From Pseudomonas leptonychotis (GTDB taxonomy: Bacteria; Pseudomonadota; Gammaproteobacteria; Pseudomonadales; Pseudomonadaceae): a stretch of 64,000 bases of DNA. The DNA lies in contig NZ_RFLV01000005.1 of NCBI RefSeq assembly GCF_004920405.1, forward strand, positions 1 to 64,000. Direction: 5' to 3'. The notes beneath the pieces are model-generated. The model did not search any database. It was given only the letters and a program-made list of their open reading frames with translations, and had not been told where the DNA came from. A program made the position numbers and the translations under genes. Positions 37,844-45,846 of this stretch are shown here, piece by piece. Position 1 is the stretch's first letter. Each line of letters starts with the position of its first letter.

Positions 37844-37872
37844 AAAAAACCGGCTCACAGGGAGCCGGTTTT
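37844..37872 (-). terminator. Intrinsic terminator of the beta-oxidation operon
   Basis: On the minus strand AAAACCGGCTC and GAGCCGGTTTTTT pair with a 5-nt loop, 28 bp after the FadB-like stop. A copy of the 31-bp repeat (37819-37849) abuts it. Confidence 0.88.
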
Positions 37873-37899
37873 CAGTGCATCCACTTTAACGCGACGGCG

Positions 37900-40044
37900 T
37901 TAGAAGCTCTGATTTTTCGCGGCCTTGTCCAGCAACAACGCCGGCGGCAGGAAGCGCTCGCCGTACTGCTCGGCCAGGTACTGGGCGCGGGCGACAAAGT
38001 CTTGCACACCGTACTGGTTGATGAACTGCAACGCACCACCGGTCCAGGCAGCAAAGCCTATGCCGAAGATCGAGCCGATATTGGCGTCAGCAACCGATGT
38101 CAACACGCCCTCTTCCACACAGCGCACGGTCTCGATGGCCTGGATAAACAGGATGCGATCGCGCACGTCGAGCTGCGAAATTTGCGCGTCGCACTTCTCG
38201 AAGCGCGTCTTCAGCTCTGGCCACAAGTGCTTCTTACCACCCTCCGGATAATCATAGAAGCCAGCGCCGGCCGCCTTACCGGGACGCTTGTACTCGTTAA
38301 GCATCATGTCGATGACGGCGTAAGCCGGATGCTCAGGGATCTGCTTACCTTCGTCCGCCAGATCCTTAATGGTTTGCTGGCGAATATGATTCATCAGGCT
38401 CATCGACACTTCGTCGCTGATCGCCAACGGGCCAACCGGCATGCCGGCCTTGCGCGCTTCGGTCTCGATCATCGCCGCCGATACGCCTTCGCCAAGCATG
38501 GCCAAGCCTTCATTGGTGAAGGTGCCGAATACCCGCGAGGTGAAGAAGCCGCGACTGTCGTTGACCACGATCGGGGTTTTCTTGATCTGCATGACGTAGT
38601 CGAAGCCGCGCGCCAGGGTTTCATCGCTGGTCTGTTCGCCCTTGATGATTTCCACCAGCGGCATCTTGTCCACCGGACTGAAGAAATGCAGGCCGATAAA
38701 TTTATCTTGGTTCTGTACAGCTGCAGCCAAGCCCGTGATCGGCAAAGTTGAGGTATTGGACGCGATCACCGCATCAGACAGCGCCGCACGCTCGGCAGCG
38801 GCAGTAACCTTGGCCTTGAGGTCGCGGTCTTCAAATACCGCCTCAATGATCAGGTCACAGCCTTCGAAGTCAGATTCGCGAGCACTGGGCTTGATCCGCG
38901 CCAGGATGCCATCGCGTTTTTCGGCACTCATCTGGCCACGGCTCACCTTCTTCGCCAACAGCTTGGCCGAGTAGTCTTTACCCTTCTCGGCCGCGTCAAT
39001 GGAGATGTCTTTGAGCACGACATCGATCCCAGCAACCGCCGACACGTAGGCAATACCGGCACCCATCATGCCGGCCCCGAGTACGCCAACCTTTTTGGTC
39101 ACGTAGGGTTCGAAGCCTTGCGGGCGTGAGCCTCCGGCGTTGATCTCGTTGAGCTGGAACCAGAAGGTACCAATCATGTTCTTCGCCACCTGGCCGGTGG
39201 TCAGCTCGGTGAAGTAGCGCGCTTCGATGATTTGTGCGGTATCGAAGTCAACCTGGGCACCCTCAACGGCGGCGCACATGATCTTCTCCGGCGCCGGGAA
39301 GCAGCCTTTAGTTTTGTCACGCAGCACGCTTGGGGCGATGGCCAGCATCTGCGCCACATTCGGGCTCGACGGCGTGCCACCCGGGATCTTATAACCCGTG
39401 ACATCCCACGGCTGCTTCGGCGCCGGGTTGGCGGCAATCCAGGCGCGGGCCTTGGCCAGCAAGTCATCTTTGTCGGATGCCAGCTCATGAATCAAACCGG
39501 CTTTAAGCGCGGCATCCGGGCGAACCTTCTTGCCTTCAGCCAAGTACGGCAGAGCCTTTTCCAGACCGAGCAGGCGCACCATGCGCACCACACCGCCGCC
39601 GCCCGGCAGCAGACCGAGGGTCACTTCCGGCAGGCCCAGCTGCACGCTGGAGCTGTCTAGCGCGATACGGTGATGACAAGCCAGGCAGATTTCCCAGCCA
39701 CCACCGAGCGCCGCGCCATTGATGGCAGCCACCACCGGTTTACCCAAGGTTTCCAGGCGGCGCAGTTGGCCTTTGATGTTGAGGATCATGTTGTAAAAAG
39801 TTTGCGCGTCAGCCTTGGTGACTTTGATCAGCTCACCCAGGTCGCCGCCGGCGAAGAAGGTCTTTTTCGCCGAGGTCACAATCACCCCAGCAATAGAGTC
39901 TTTTTCAGCTTCCAGGCGCTCGACAATCTTGCCCATGGCTTCGCGGTACACCGCGTTCATGGTGTTGGCGCTCTGGCCGGGCATGTCCATGGTCAGCACG
40001 ACGATATTGTCCTGGCCTTTTTCGTAACGGATGGCGTCAGTCAT
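37900..40044 (-). CDS. Multifunctional enoyl-CoA hydratase / 3-hydroxyacyl-CoA dehydrogenase
   Basis: 714 aa. The N-terminal crotonase domain has the oxyanion motif AAINGAALGGGWEICLAC and the hydratase Glu in QLGLPEVTLGLLPGGGG. The NAD-binding 3-hydroxyacyl-CoA dehydrogenase domain (~310-500) carries GVLGAGMMGAGIAYV, SNTSTLPI and the catalytic His in FIGLHFFSPVDKMPLVEI. Two C-terminal HAD domains follow. It performs hydration and oxidation in fatty-acid beta-oxidation and partners the thiolase upstream. It is closer in size to the Pseudomonas FadB-like paralogues than to E. coli FadB (729 aa). Confidence 0.93.
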   Translation of the reverse strand: MTDAIRYEKGQDNIVVLTMDMPGQSANTMNAVYREAMGKIVERLEAEKDSIAGVIVTSAKKTFFAGGDLGELIKVTKADAQTFYNMILNIKGQLRRLETLGKPVVAAINGAALGGGWEICLACHHRIALDSSSVQLGLPEVTLGLLPGGGGVVRMVRLLGLEKALPYLAEGKKVRPDAALKAGLIHELASDKDDLLAKARAWIAANPAPKQPWDVTGYKIPGGTPSSPNVAQMLAIAPSVLRDKTKGCFPAPEKIMCAAVEGAQVDFDTAQIIEARYFTELTTGQVAKNMIGTFWFQLNEINAGGSRPQGFEPYVTKKVGVLGAGMMGAGIAYVSAVAGIDVVLKDISIDAAEKGKDYSAKLLAKKVSRGQMSAEKRDGILARIKPSARESDFEGCDLIIEAVFEDRDLKAKVTAAAERAALSDAVIASNTSTLPITGLAAAVQNQDKFIGLHFFSPVDKMPLVEIIKGEQTSDETLARGFDYVMQIKKTPIVVNDSRGFFTSRVFGTFTNEGLAMLGEGVSAAMIETEARKAGMPVGPLAISDEVSMSLMNHIRQQTIKDLADEGKQIPEHPAYAVIDMMLNEYKRPGKAAGAGFYDYPEGGKKHLWPELKTRFEKCDAQISQLDVRDRILFIQAIETVRCVEEGVLTSVADANIGSIFGIGFAAWTGGALQFINQYGVQDFVARAQYLAEQYGERFLPPALLLDKAAKNQSF

Positions 40045-40072
40045 ATTCTTGCTCTCATCCCAAAGTGGGGGA

Positions 40073-40145
40073 CGTAGGATGGGTTGAGCCCCGCGATACC
40101 CATCAAACGGGGCGATGGGTATCGCTTCGCTCCACCCATCCTACG
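40073..40145 (-). repeat. Nested inverted repeat between thiolase and FadB-like genes
   Basis: Outer arms CGTAGGATGGGT (40073-40084) and ACCCATCCTACG (40134-40145) and inner arms GCGATACCCATC (40093-40104) and GATGGGTATCGC (40114-40125) are perfect inverted copies. The RNA can form a long hairpin within the operon's 103-bp gap. GTAGGATGGGT-type repeats recur in pseudomonad intergenic DNA, so this is probably a REP-like element. Confidence 0.7.
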
Positions 40146-40147
40146 GT

Positions 40148-41353
40148 TCAGATTCGTTCGATGATGGTGGCAATACCCATACCGCCGCCCACGCACAGAG
40201 TGGCCAGGCCATAGCGCAACTGGCGCTTCTCCAGCTCGTCGAGCAGGGTGCCGAGGATGGCGCAACCGGTCGCACCCAGCGGGTGGCCCATGGCGATAGA
40301 GCCGCCGTTAACGTTGACCTTGTCTTCGCTGACGCCCATTTCCTTCATAAACTTCATCACCACCGAGGCGAAGGCTTCGTTGACTTCGAACAGGTCGATG
40401 TCCGCGATATTCAGCCCGGCTTTAGCCAGGGCCTTACGCGTAGCCGGCGCGGGGCCGGTGAGCATGATGGTCGGGTCGGTGCTGGTCACAGCGGTGGCAA
40501 CAATGCGCGCACGTGGCTTGAGGCCCAGTTCGCGGCCCTTGGCTTCGGAGCCAATCAACATTAAGGCCGAGCCATCGACGATGCCTGAACTGTTACCCGG
40601 CGTGTGCACGTGATTGATTTGTTCGACGTGGCTGTAAACCCGCAGCGCCGTGCTGTCGAAGCCCATCTGACCCATCATCTCGAAACTTGGCTTGAGCTTG
40701 CCCAGGCCTTCGAGGGTGGATTCTCCACGGATAAATTCGTCGTGATCGAGCAATACGATGCCGTTCTGGTCGGCTACCGGAATCAGCGACTTGCTGAAGG
40801 AGGCGTCCTTGCTGGCGCGAGCGGCTTTCTGCTGCGAGCGCAGGGCAAAACTGTCGACGTCAGTACGGCTAAAGCCTTCGAGGGTGGCGATCAAATCGGC
40901 GCCGATACCCTGTGGGGTGAAATGAGTGTGCATATTGGTGGCCGGGTCCATCACCCAGGCGCCGCCATCGGAGCCCATGGGAATGCGCGACATCGACTCG
41001 ACGCCACCCACCACCACCAAATCTTCAAAACCGGAACGCACCTTCATCGCGCCGAGGTTCACTGCTTCCAGGCCCGAGGCGCAGAAGCGGTTGAGCTGCA
41101 CGCCCGACACGCTGACATCCCAATCGGCAACCATGGCGGCCGTCTTGGCAATGTCTGCACCTTGATCGCCCACCGGCGTCACGCAGCCCAGCACAATGTC
41201 ATCGACCTGGCTGGTATCGAGGTTATTGCGCGTTTGCAACGCCTTGAGTAGGCCGGCAACAAGGTCGACGGGCTTGACGCTGTACAGCGCGCCGTCTTTC
41301 TTGCCCTTACCGCGGGGCGTGCGCACCGCGTCGAAAATAAATGCTTCGGTCAT
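40148..41353 (-). CDS. Acetyl-CoA C-acyltransferase (thiolase)
   Basis: 401 aa. The active-site Cys lies in [14 protein letters not shown] (~residue 90). [14 protein letters not shown] and [15 protein letters not shown] hold the catalytic His, and [11 protein letters not shown] the second Cys. It cleaves 3-ketoacyl-CoA in beta-oxidation. Upstream of the FadB-like gene on the same strand. In P. aeruginosa I recall a pair of equal lengths (401 and 714 aa). Confidence 0.94.
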   Translation of the reverse strand: MTEAFIFDAVRTPRGKGKKDGALYSVKPVDLVAGLLKALQTRNNLDTSQVDDIVLGCVTPVGDQGADIAKTAAMVADWDVSVSGVQLNRFCASGLEAVNLGAMKVRSGFEDLVVVGGVESMSRIPMGSDGGAWVMDPATNMHTHFTPQGIGADLIATLEGFSRTDVDSFALRSQQKAARASKDASFSKSLIPVADQNGIVLLDHDEFIRGESTLEGLGKLKPSFEMMGQMGFDSTALRVYSHVEQINHVHTPGNSSGIVDGSALMLIGSEAKGRELGLKPRARIVATAVTSTDPTIMLTGPAPATRKALAKAGLNIADIDLFEVNEAFASVVMKFMKEMGVSEDKVNVNGGSIAMGHPLGATGCAILGTLLDELEKRQLRYGLATLCVGGGMGIATIIERI

Positions 41354-41476
41354 GGCGTCCTCAGACCTCCAATGGAGGGTGGCTAGCAGCGCAGGTCGAG
41401 CCCACGCCTGTTTTTGTTGAATGCAGTCACCATACGCCGCGCACAGGCAGGCTCAATGACCGAAATGCTCAGGCCT

Positions 41477-41507
41477 ATTGACCGCTCAGCTCAGACAAAC
41501 GGTCAAT
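41477..41507. promoter_or_regulatory. Inverted repeat upstream of the thiolase operon (candidate operator)
   Basis: ATTGACCG (41477-41484) and CGGTCAAT (41500-41507) are 8-bp perfect inverted half-sites with a 15-bp spacer, about 125 bp before the thiolase start. No regulator gene is adjacent. The remaining 41354-41808 shows no other feature. Confidence 0.35.
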
Positions 41508-41808
41508 CACTGAGCGAAGGGCAATAAGCGCGTCTAGCTCAAGGCCCGCGTGCCTATAACAAGGCCTGCGTCATAACCGCTGGCAACTAACCCGCGCACC
41601 TTAGTAATCAAGGCGTCTATAGCTCGCCGCTGCGCGCTCCTACAGTTGAATCAAGCCACCGGCAAATAGCGTGCAGGTCGGTTGCTGTAGGCGTCGTCGC
41701 CGGGTTTTGCCGGGACGGTTTGAATGATCAATACGAGGCGTGGCGTCGCATCCGCACATTGCGCAGGACAGCGACGACCACCCGCAAAAAACAACAAGGC
41801 CAACCGCC

Positions 41809-41904
41809 ATGTTCAATCCAGTGAAAATGCGTCAGGCAGGCATGATCGTGTTTGCTACCACAGTCATTCTGATTCTTCCCAACCTGACCCGCTTGGTCAG
41901 CTAA
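41809..41904 (+). CDS. Small single-pass membrane peptide, 31 aa
   Basis: ATG 41809 with ACAAGG about 9 nt upstream; TAA 41902-41904. A short charged head (MFNPVKMRQAG) is followed by one hydrophobic helix (MIVFATTVILILPNL) and ends TRLVS. Too short for family assignment. It could be an expressed membrane microprotein. It lies 122 bp before the rhodanese gene. Confidence 0.4.
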   Translation: MFNPVKMRQAGMIVFATTVILILPNLTRLVS

Positions 41905-42026
41905 GCCCTGATTTCCTGCCCTGCCCGCCACCGTGGAGTGAGCCGGCAGCGGCAGCACAGCCTCGACAAACGCGTGCAAAGCAGCGCCTGTGCTAGGGTG
42001 ATTTCAATCAACCCTAGGAGTTCGTT

Positions 42027-42386
42027 ATGCGCCGTTTAATTGCCACTCTCGGTTTCCTCATCAGCCTGCCGCTGATGGCAGGCGAAGCCGAACTCAACGC
42101 TGCGGTCACCGCCTTACAATCCACCGATACGCTGCTTATAGATGTGCGTACGCAGGAAGAATTCGAAGCCGGTGCCTTGCCAAACGCCGAACGTATTGGC
42201 CACGAACAGATTGCCAGTCAGATCAGCGCCTTGGCCCCGGACAAAGACACACCCATCGTTCTTTACTGCCGCAGCGGCCGCCGCTCTAGCATCGCCGAAG
42301 AAAGCCTGCGCGCCATGGGCTACAAAAATCTGATCAACGCCGGCGGCTACGACGAACTGAAACTCGCCCTGGAGTCGCAGGATTGA
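42027..42386 (+). CDS. Periplasmic rhodanese-domain protein
   Basis: 119 aa with TAGGAG before the ATG. Signal peptide MRRLIATLGFLISLPLMAGE, then a single rhodanese domain: LLIDVRTQEEFEAGALPNA and active-site loop CRSGRRS with the persulfide-forming Cys. Resembles PspE-type thiosulfate sulfurtransferases. It overlaps the next gene by 4 bp. Confidence 0.9.
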   Translation: MRRLIATLGFLISLPLMAGEAELNAAVTALQSTDTLLIDVRTQEEFEAGALPNAERIGHEQIASQISALAPDKDTPIVLYCRSGRRSSIAEESLRAMGYKNLINAGGYDELKLALESQD

Positions 42387-43192
42387 ACCAACGCGCGCTA
42401 TGGATAGGCTTGCTGACCTTACTGCCCTTCACCCACCTGCATGCAGCCGAACTGACGCTGGAACTGGGTAACGGCAGCCAGCGTCTGAGCAGCACCCAAC
42501 TGCTCGCCCATCCGCAGGCGCAACGCGTCAAGATCAGTGACGACGTCAGTTACAAACGCAGCATGCACTATCGCGCCGTGCCGTTGGCCGCGCTGCTGGA
42601 CGGCGTGCAGCCAGGTGATCACCTGCAACTGGTGGCTAGCGACGGCTTTGCCGCTGAACTCTCCGCCGCCCCCATACTGAGCCAAACCGGCAGCCAAGCC
42701 TGGCTGGCCATCGAAGATCCGGCACAACCCTGGCCAGTTTTAGGCAAAAGCAAACCCAGCGCCGGGCCGTTCTACCTGGTCTGGCAAAACCCAGCCGCTA
42801 GCCAGATCGGCCCGGAACAGTGGCCATTTCAGCTCACCGCCATCCGCAAACTAGCTCCCGTAGAACAGCGCTTTCCGCAACTACTCCCAGCCGCCGACGC
42901 CAGCCCGGCGGTGCAAGCCGGCTTTGCCCAGTACCAGAAGAACTGCATGGCCTGTCACCGCTTGAACGGTGCCGGCGACTCGCAATTGGGCCCCGACCTG
43001 AATATTCCGCACAACCCAACCGAGTATTTCAGTGGCGACTTTCTCACCCGCTATATCCGCGACCCACAGAGCTTGCGGCGCTGGCCGCAGGGCAAGATGC
43101 CGGGGTTTGCGGTTGAGGTATTGAGTGACAAGGAACTGGGGGAGTTGGTTGAGTATTTGGGGCATATGACGGGGCGGAAGATGCAGCCTTGA
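42383..43192 (+). CDS. Cytochrome c with N-terminal molybdopterin-oxidoreductase-like domain
   Basis: 269 aa starting at TTG 42383, within a TTGA overlap with the rhodanese stop. Signal peptide to about LHAAE. Residues ~22-160 resemble the small beta domain of molybdopterin oxidoreductases (YRAVPLAALLDGVQPGDHLQLVASDGF), without any visible cofactor-binding Cys. A C-terminal monohaem c domain follows, with CMACH near residue 185 and a likely Met ligand in GKMPGF. Translational coupling suggests joint work with the rhodanese in periplasmic sulfur redox chemistry (inference). Confidence 0.8.
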   Translation: MNQRALWIGLLTLLPFTHLHAAELTLELGNGSQRLSSTQLLAHPQAQRVKISDDVSYKRSMHYRAVPLAALLDGVQPGDHLQLVASDGFAAELSAAPILSQTGSQAWLAIEDPAQPWPVLGKSKPSAGPFYLVWQNPAASQIGPEQWPFQLTAIRKLAPVEQRFPQLLPAADASPAVQAGFAQYQKNCMACHRLNGAGDSQLGPDLNIPHNPTEYFSGDFLTRYIRDPQSLRRWPQGKMPGFAVEVLSDKELGELVEYLGHMTGRKMQP

Positions 43193-43272
43193 GGGCTTTA
43201 CGAAGAGTAGTGAACACTTTACTTACTCCCTAGCACCGTTTTACAAAAGATCTTGGTCGACTAGACCGACGC

Positions 43273-43983
43273 TTTTCGCCTTTACGGCGAGTCACTTTCT
43301 CTTGCTTCGCACAAGAGAAAGTAACCAAAGAGAATGCGCCTCTGCATCCGGGTTTCGCTACGCTCCACTGATTCGCTTCGTTCACCCTTCGGGCCAGCCT
43401 GCGACTGTTACTGCGCTTCGCTTCGTTCCCCTCGCTCCGGTGTTGCTCCGGGGCCGGCTTACAAGGGCCGTCCCTGGCCCTTTAAGCCTCTCGCCGCATC
43501 CATGCGGCTCGTCCCCCTACGCAACACCTACGCTCAGCCTCCTGACGGGATTTTGCACGCGCATCTGAAATGTGTGTTTAGAAACCAAAATGCCTAAAGC
43601 CCTTGGCTTTGGCTTGTAGTTAATTCCCACAAAACGTGCAGACGACGCCAAACGCCCCTTCAGGAGGGTGAACAGAATCGTTGTGAAACGAAGCGCAGCG
43701 GAGTAACAGCCGCAGGCTGGCCCGCAGGGCGAGCAAAGCGAGTCAAGGGGTTGAGCGACATGGATGCGAGAGCCGCGATGGGCCATGGATGGCCCTTCGC
43801 GGCGGGCCCCAGGAGCAACGATGGCGTGAACGAACCCTGCCGCAGGCAGGGCCGGATGTCGGGGCTAGACCTTTTGGTTACTTTTCGGCGACTGACACAG
43901 CCGAAGGCTGAACGTGCTTTAGCACGGCCCCGAAGGGGTGAGCGAAGCGAATCAAAGTGACTCGCCCGTAAGGGGCGAAACCA
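43273..43983. repeat. Gene-free structured intergenic element with inverted ends
   Basis: About 710 bp with no credible gene. The left end (TTTTCGCC, TTTACGGCGAGTCACTTT at 43281-43297) and the right end (AAAGTGACTCGCCCGTAAGGGGCGAAA at 43954-43980) are imperfect inverted copies. A second inner pair is GTAACCAAA (43321-43329) / TTTTGGTTAC (43872-43881). The interior is full of short GC palindromes of the CTTCGCTTCG and CCGCAGGCAGGG type. Such DNA recurs between genes in pseudomonads. I cannot assign a mechanism. Confidence 0.65.
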
Positions 43984-44101
43984 AAATCAGAAATCACCAC
44001 GCTAATGAACTTGTCGCAGAACCTGAACAGAAAGCATCAAAAGCTCGCGGCTAAAGCCTCTCCTACGGACTAACCCACCGTACAAAGCCAGCGCAGCGCC
44101 C

Positions 44102-44899
44102 CTACTGCTGTTGCACCCGCACCAACGGTGCAACCTCAACCTGAGCATGCATCTGCTCAACCCCACCACCCCGGCGCATACCTCTTACCGGGCAGGCATC
44201 CAGATAGTCCAGGCCCACGGCCAACTTCAAATGCCGCTCCGGTTTGGCCAAACAGTTGGTCACATCAAAGCTGTACCAGGCGTCGTCCAGCCAGGCTTCG
44301 GCCCAGGCGTGGCTGGCCAGGTGGTCTTCGCTATCGGTAAACAGATAACCCGAGACATAACGCGACGGGATGCCCAGGCTGCGCGCACAAGCCAGAAAGG
44401 CGTGAGCGTGATCCTGGCAGACACCTTTACCGCCGGCGAAGGCTTCAGCCGCGCTGGTTTCTACGGCGGTGGTGCCCGGCTGGTAGCTGATATGCGCATT
44501 GAGTGCATGCATCAAGTCGATCAAGCCGCTGCGATCCGGCCGGCTATGGCTTTGCAGCTTGGCGAACTCGCGCAGGGCTTCATCAGCCTCGGTCAGGCGG
44601 GTAAAGCGCAGAAACGGCAGCGCCGACTGGCTTTCGTGTTCGGCCTCGCGCGCTTCGTCGATCTCCACCTGGCCACGGGCGCCGATGACGATGGATTCGT
44701 GCGGCTCATCCAGGGTCAACACATGCAGGATATTGCCGTAGGGATCGAGCTGCGCGCGCACCGGACGCGGCAAGGTCAGCTGCCAACTGAGTACCTGCTG
44801 ACGTTCGCTGTCGTGCGGGGTCATGCGCAGGTACTGAATGCTGTTACGCACCTGATCTTCATAGCGATAGGTGGTGTCGTGGCTGATGGACAGTCTCAT
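44102..44899 (-). CDS. Transglutaminase-like cysteine peptidase-fold protein
   Basis: 265 aa. An N-terminal beta domain (MRLSISHDTTYRYEDQV) precedes a transglutaminase core with the catalytic triad visible: Cys in GKGVCQDHAHAF, His in ASHAWAEAWL, Asp in SFDVTN. No signal peptide. Its start overlaps the alpha-E stop by 4 bp, making it the third gene of an ATP-grasp operon. In this context it is predicted to cleave or cross-link peptides. Confidence 0.92.
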   Translation of the reverse strand: MRLSISHDTTYRYEDQVRNSIQYLRMTPHDSERQQVLSWQLTLPRPVRAQLDPYGNILHVLTLDEPHESIVIGARGQVEIDEAREAEHESQSALPFLRFTRLTEADEALREFAKLQSHSRPDRSGLIDLMHALNAHISYQPGTTAVETSAAEAFAGGKGVCQDHAHAFLACARSLGIPSRYVSGYLFTDSEDHLASHAWAEAWLDDAWYSFDVTNCLAKPERHLKLAVGLDYLDACPVRGMRRGGGVEQMHAQVEVAPLVRVQQQ

Positions 44900-45846
44900 G
44901 CGACCTCCAGGTAGGAGCTTTGGATGGCTTGGCCTAACTGGCGAACCAGCAGGATGAAATCGGTGAGCCAGGCGTGCAGGCCCTCGTCGAGTACTTCTTC
45001 GATGCTGGTGTAGCGCAGCCGCGCTTCCAGTTCGGCGGCCAGGCGTTGGGCCGGGCGGCCGTTGTCGCCGGGCAGGCTGGCGAGCATCAGGTTGAGTTCG
45101 TCCATGCAGGCGCGCAGCGAGCGCGGCACATCGGCGCGTAGCAGCAGCAGCTCAGAAACTTTGCGCGTACCAGGCGAGCCACGGTAAATCTCGGCAAACG
45201 CCTCGAACGAGGACAACGCACGCAGCAGCGCGGTCCACTGGTAGTAGCTGCGGGCCGGGCGACCGTCGATTTCGTCGATGTCTTCGCCGAGCATTTCATA
45301 GCGCGCATCGAGCAGACGCAGAGTGTTGTCGGCGCGCTCGATAAAGGTGCCCAGGCGGATAAAGCGGTACGGGTCGCCGCGCATGATGGTGCCGAAGGTG
45401 GCGCCACGGAACAGGTGCGAGCGCTCCTTGACCCACTCGCAGAAGCGGCTGATGCCGTAACGACCGATGCCTTGCTCGGCGATGCCGCGAATCTCCAGCC
45501 AGGTGGCGTTGATGTTTTCCCACATGTCGGCGGTAATGCGCCCGCGCACCGCATGTGCGTTGCTGCGCGCGGCCTGCAGGCAGCAATAGATGCTGCCTGG
45601 GTTGCTCGCATCCAACGCAAAGAAGTTCAGCATGCGCTCGGCGTGCATCGGGCCGTGGCGCTCTAGGTAGTCATCCAGGGTGCCGGTAATCAGCAGCGGC
45701 AGTGCCAGTTCTTCCAGGCCATCGCCACGGCCGTCCTGCGGCATCAGCGACAGCGAGTAACTGACCTCAAGCATGCGGGCGAGGTTTTCCGCGCGCTCCA
45801 GATAGCGCGACATCCAGTACAGATCAGAGGCAGTACGACTCAACAT
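44896..45846 (-). CDS. Alpha-E domain protein (DUF403)
   Basis: 316 aa from ATG 45846 (GGAGG upstream), overlapping the ATP-grasp stop by 7 bp. All-helical, with MLSRTASDLYWMSRYLERAENLARMLEV at the N-terminus and RLGTFIERADNTLRLLDARY in the second half, the duplicated helical alpha-E signature with its conserved Glu-Arg pairs. It is almost always found with ATP-grasp and transglutaminase genes. Enzymatic role unknown. Confidence 0.92.
   Translation of the reverse strand: MLSRTASDLYWMSRYLERAENLARMLEVSYSLSLMPQDGRGDGLEELALPLLITGTLDDYLERHGPMHAERMLNFFALDASNPGSIYCCLQAARSNAHAVRGRITADMWENINATWLEIRGIAEQGIGRYGISRFCEWVKERSHLFRGATFGTIMRGDPYRFIRLGTFIERADNTLRLLDARYEMLGEDIDEIDGRPARSYYQWTALLRALSSFEAFAEIYRGSPGTRKVSELLLLRADVPRSLRACMDELNLMLASLPGDNGRPAQRLAAELEARLRYTSIEEVLDEGLHAWLTDFILLVRQLGQAIQSSYLEVA

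Noticed and set aside
43302..43597. Two overlapping 87-88-codon frames in the structured element
   Set aside because: Composition follows the repeated palindromic DNA in every frame; no start signals.
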